Of a DNA stretch of 23,493 nt, positions 23,130 to 23,493 are shown piece after piece. This stretch comes from Spirochaetaceae bacterium (GTDB lineage: Bacteria > Spirochaetota > Spirochaetia > SZUA-6 > Fen-1364): contig PLNO01000046.1 of the NCBI GenBank assembly GCA_003141795.1, positions 336-23,828 on the forward strand, read 5' to 3'. Positions within the stretch are counted from its first letter, which is position 1, and each line of letters opens with the position of its first letter. The notes beneath the pieces are model-generated. The model saw only the letters and a list, made by a program, of their open reading frames with translations, did not search any database and had not been told where the DNA came from. Position numbers and translations under genes: made by a program.

Positions 23130-23493
23130 ATGACAAACGGCGCGGTTTCCGAAGAGTCGGTACGCAATGCACTTCGAACGGTTCAGGAACCCGAGTTGCA
23201 CCGGGACCTCATCTCACTCGACTTCGTCCGCGACATCAAGGTCACGGGCAATGACGTCAGCTTCACCGTCACTCTCACGACGCCGGCCTGTCCGCTTAAG
23301 GACCGCATCCGGGAGGAAAGCGAGCAGGCTGTCCGCTCACTCGTCCCCGGCGTGGGCCGGATCAGTATCGCCTTCGATGCCCGGGTACGAGCGGACAAGA
23401 GGATCGAGGAGAAGATCCACCTCCCCATCCGCACGATCGTCGCAGTGGGAAGCGGCAAGGGTGGTGTCGGCAAATCCACCGTCAGCGTGAATC
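23130..23493 (+). CDS. mrp: Mrp/ApbC-family iron-sulfur carrier P-loop ATPase (3' truncated by window edge)
   Basis: The first 121 codons of a gene that runs off the window. The N-terminal MIP18/DUF59 domain is clear: NALRTVQEPELHRDLISLDF, then VSFTVTLTTPACPLKD with the conserved cysteine. The deviant Walker A of the Mrp/NBP35/MinD group follows as VAVGSGKGGVGKSTVSVN at the very end. The protein is a cytosolic Fe-S cluster scaffold or carrier. The ATG at 23130 is chosen because the DUF59 domain begins there; an ATG at 23111 is in another frame. No strong Shine-Dalgarno sequence is visible. It is divergent from the broken restriction gene with a gap of about 150 bp in which I see no clear promoter for mrp. 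It marks a return to core genes after the accessory stretch. Confidence 0.92.
   Translation, partial: MTNGAVSEESVRNALRTVQEPELHRDLISLDFVRDIKVTGNDVSFTVTLTTPACPLKDRIREESEQAVRSLVPGVGRISIAFDARVRADKRIEEKIHLPIRTIVAVGSGKGGVGKSTVSVN

Noticed and set aside
23111..23160. ATG at 23111 as the start of mrp
   Set aside because: It is in a different frame from the MIP18/P-loop protein, which begins at the ATG at 23130.
1..23493. CRISPR arrays, tRNA or rRNA genes and insertion sequences
   Set aside because: No regularly spaced repeats, cloverleaf-like sequence, rRNA segments or transposase motifs were found on either strand.

Overview
The window is about 62% GC by eye, gene-dense and bacterial. A spirochaete (Spirochaetota, Spirochaetales-like) is the most likely source. 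The clues are a sugar-binding protein whose signal peptide ends in the Ala-Asn-Gly-Ser-Lys-Glu style common in spirochaete binding proteins, two large Cache-type chemoreceptors, and the mix of one-carbon and pyrimidine genes. No rRNA or other strict marker is present, so this is a moderate inference.

Layout. (1) 1-3660: a carbohydrate uptake and breakdown locus. It holds the 3' end of an RbsA/MglA-type ABC ATPase, a convergent DeoR-family repressor, then a divergent periplasmic binding protein and a deoxyribose-phosphate aldolase (DeoC) separated by a perfect 15-bp hairpin. (2) 3721-7451, minus strand: formate-tetrahydrofolate ligase (fhs), a HAD-type purine 5'-nucleotidase, and a GNAT acetyltransferase. 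(3) 7522-12497, plus strand: a tight operon behind a clear sigma70-type promoter. It encodes a PyrF-PyrE fusion (domain order opposite to animal UMP synthase), PyrD (class 1B) and PyrK, followed without a break by an apparently solitary DNA methyltransferase of the TSPPY type, a C_GCAxxG_C_C redox-type protein and a single-domain asparaginase-like protein. Start/stop overlaps or very short gaps link all six genes. (4) 12504-16958, minus strand: two paralogous methyl-accepting chemotaxis proteins. The upstream one has its own intrinsic terminator, whose T-tract also forms the -35 box of the next gene's promoter, and a near-consensus sigma54 promoter with a 28-bp dyad about 100 bp upstream. (5) 17284-18264, plus strand: a dihydroorotate dehydrogenase-like protein lacking the usual catalytic loop. 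(6) 18304-22980, minus strand: an accessory stretch with an SRPBCC/AHSA1 protein, a BrnT-BrnA toxin-antitoxin pair, and a nuclease-methyltransferase restriction enzyme (type IIG/ISP-like) split by a deletion at its SAM-binding motif. (7) 23130-end: the 5' part of an Mrp/ApbC Fe-S carrier P-loop ATPase.

How the parts fit. The deo-type locus handles pentose or deoxypentose, releasing acetaldehyde and glyceraldehyde-3-phosphate. Fhs, the nucleotidase and the pyr operon together cover one-carbon supply, purine nucleotide turnover and the last three steps of UMP synthesis. The most unusual points are the DNA methyltransferase and mini-asparaginase embedded in the pyr operon, the sigma54/dyad control region of the second chemoreceptor, and the restriction enzyme broken exactly at motif I. 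No CRISPR array, tRNA, rRNA or insertion sequence was recognised.
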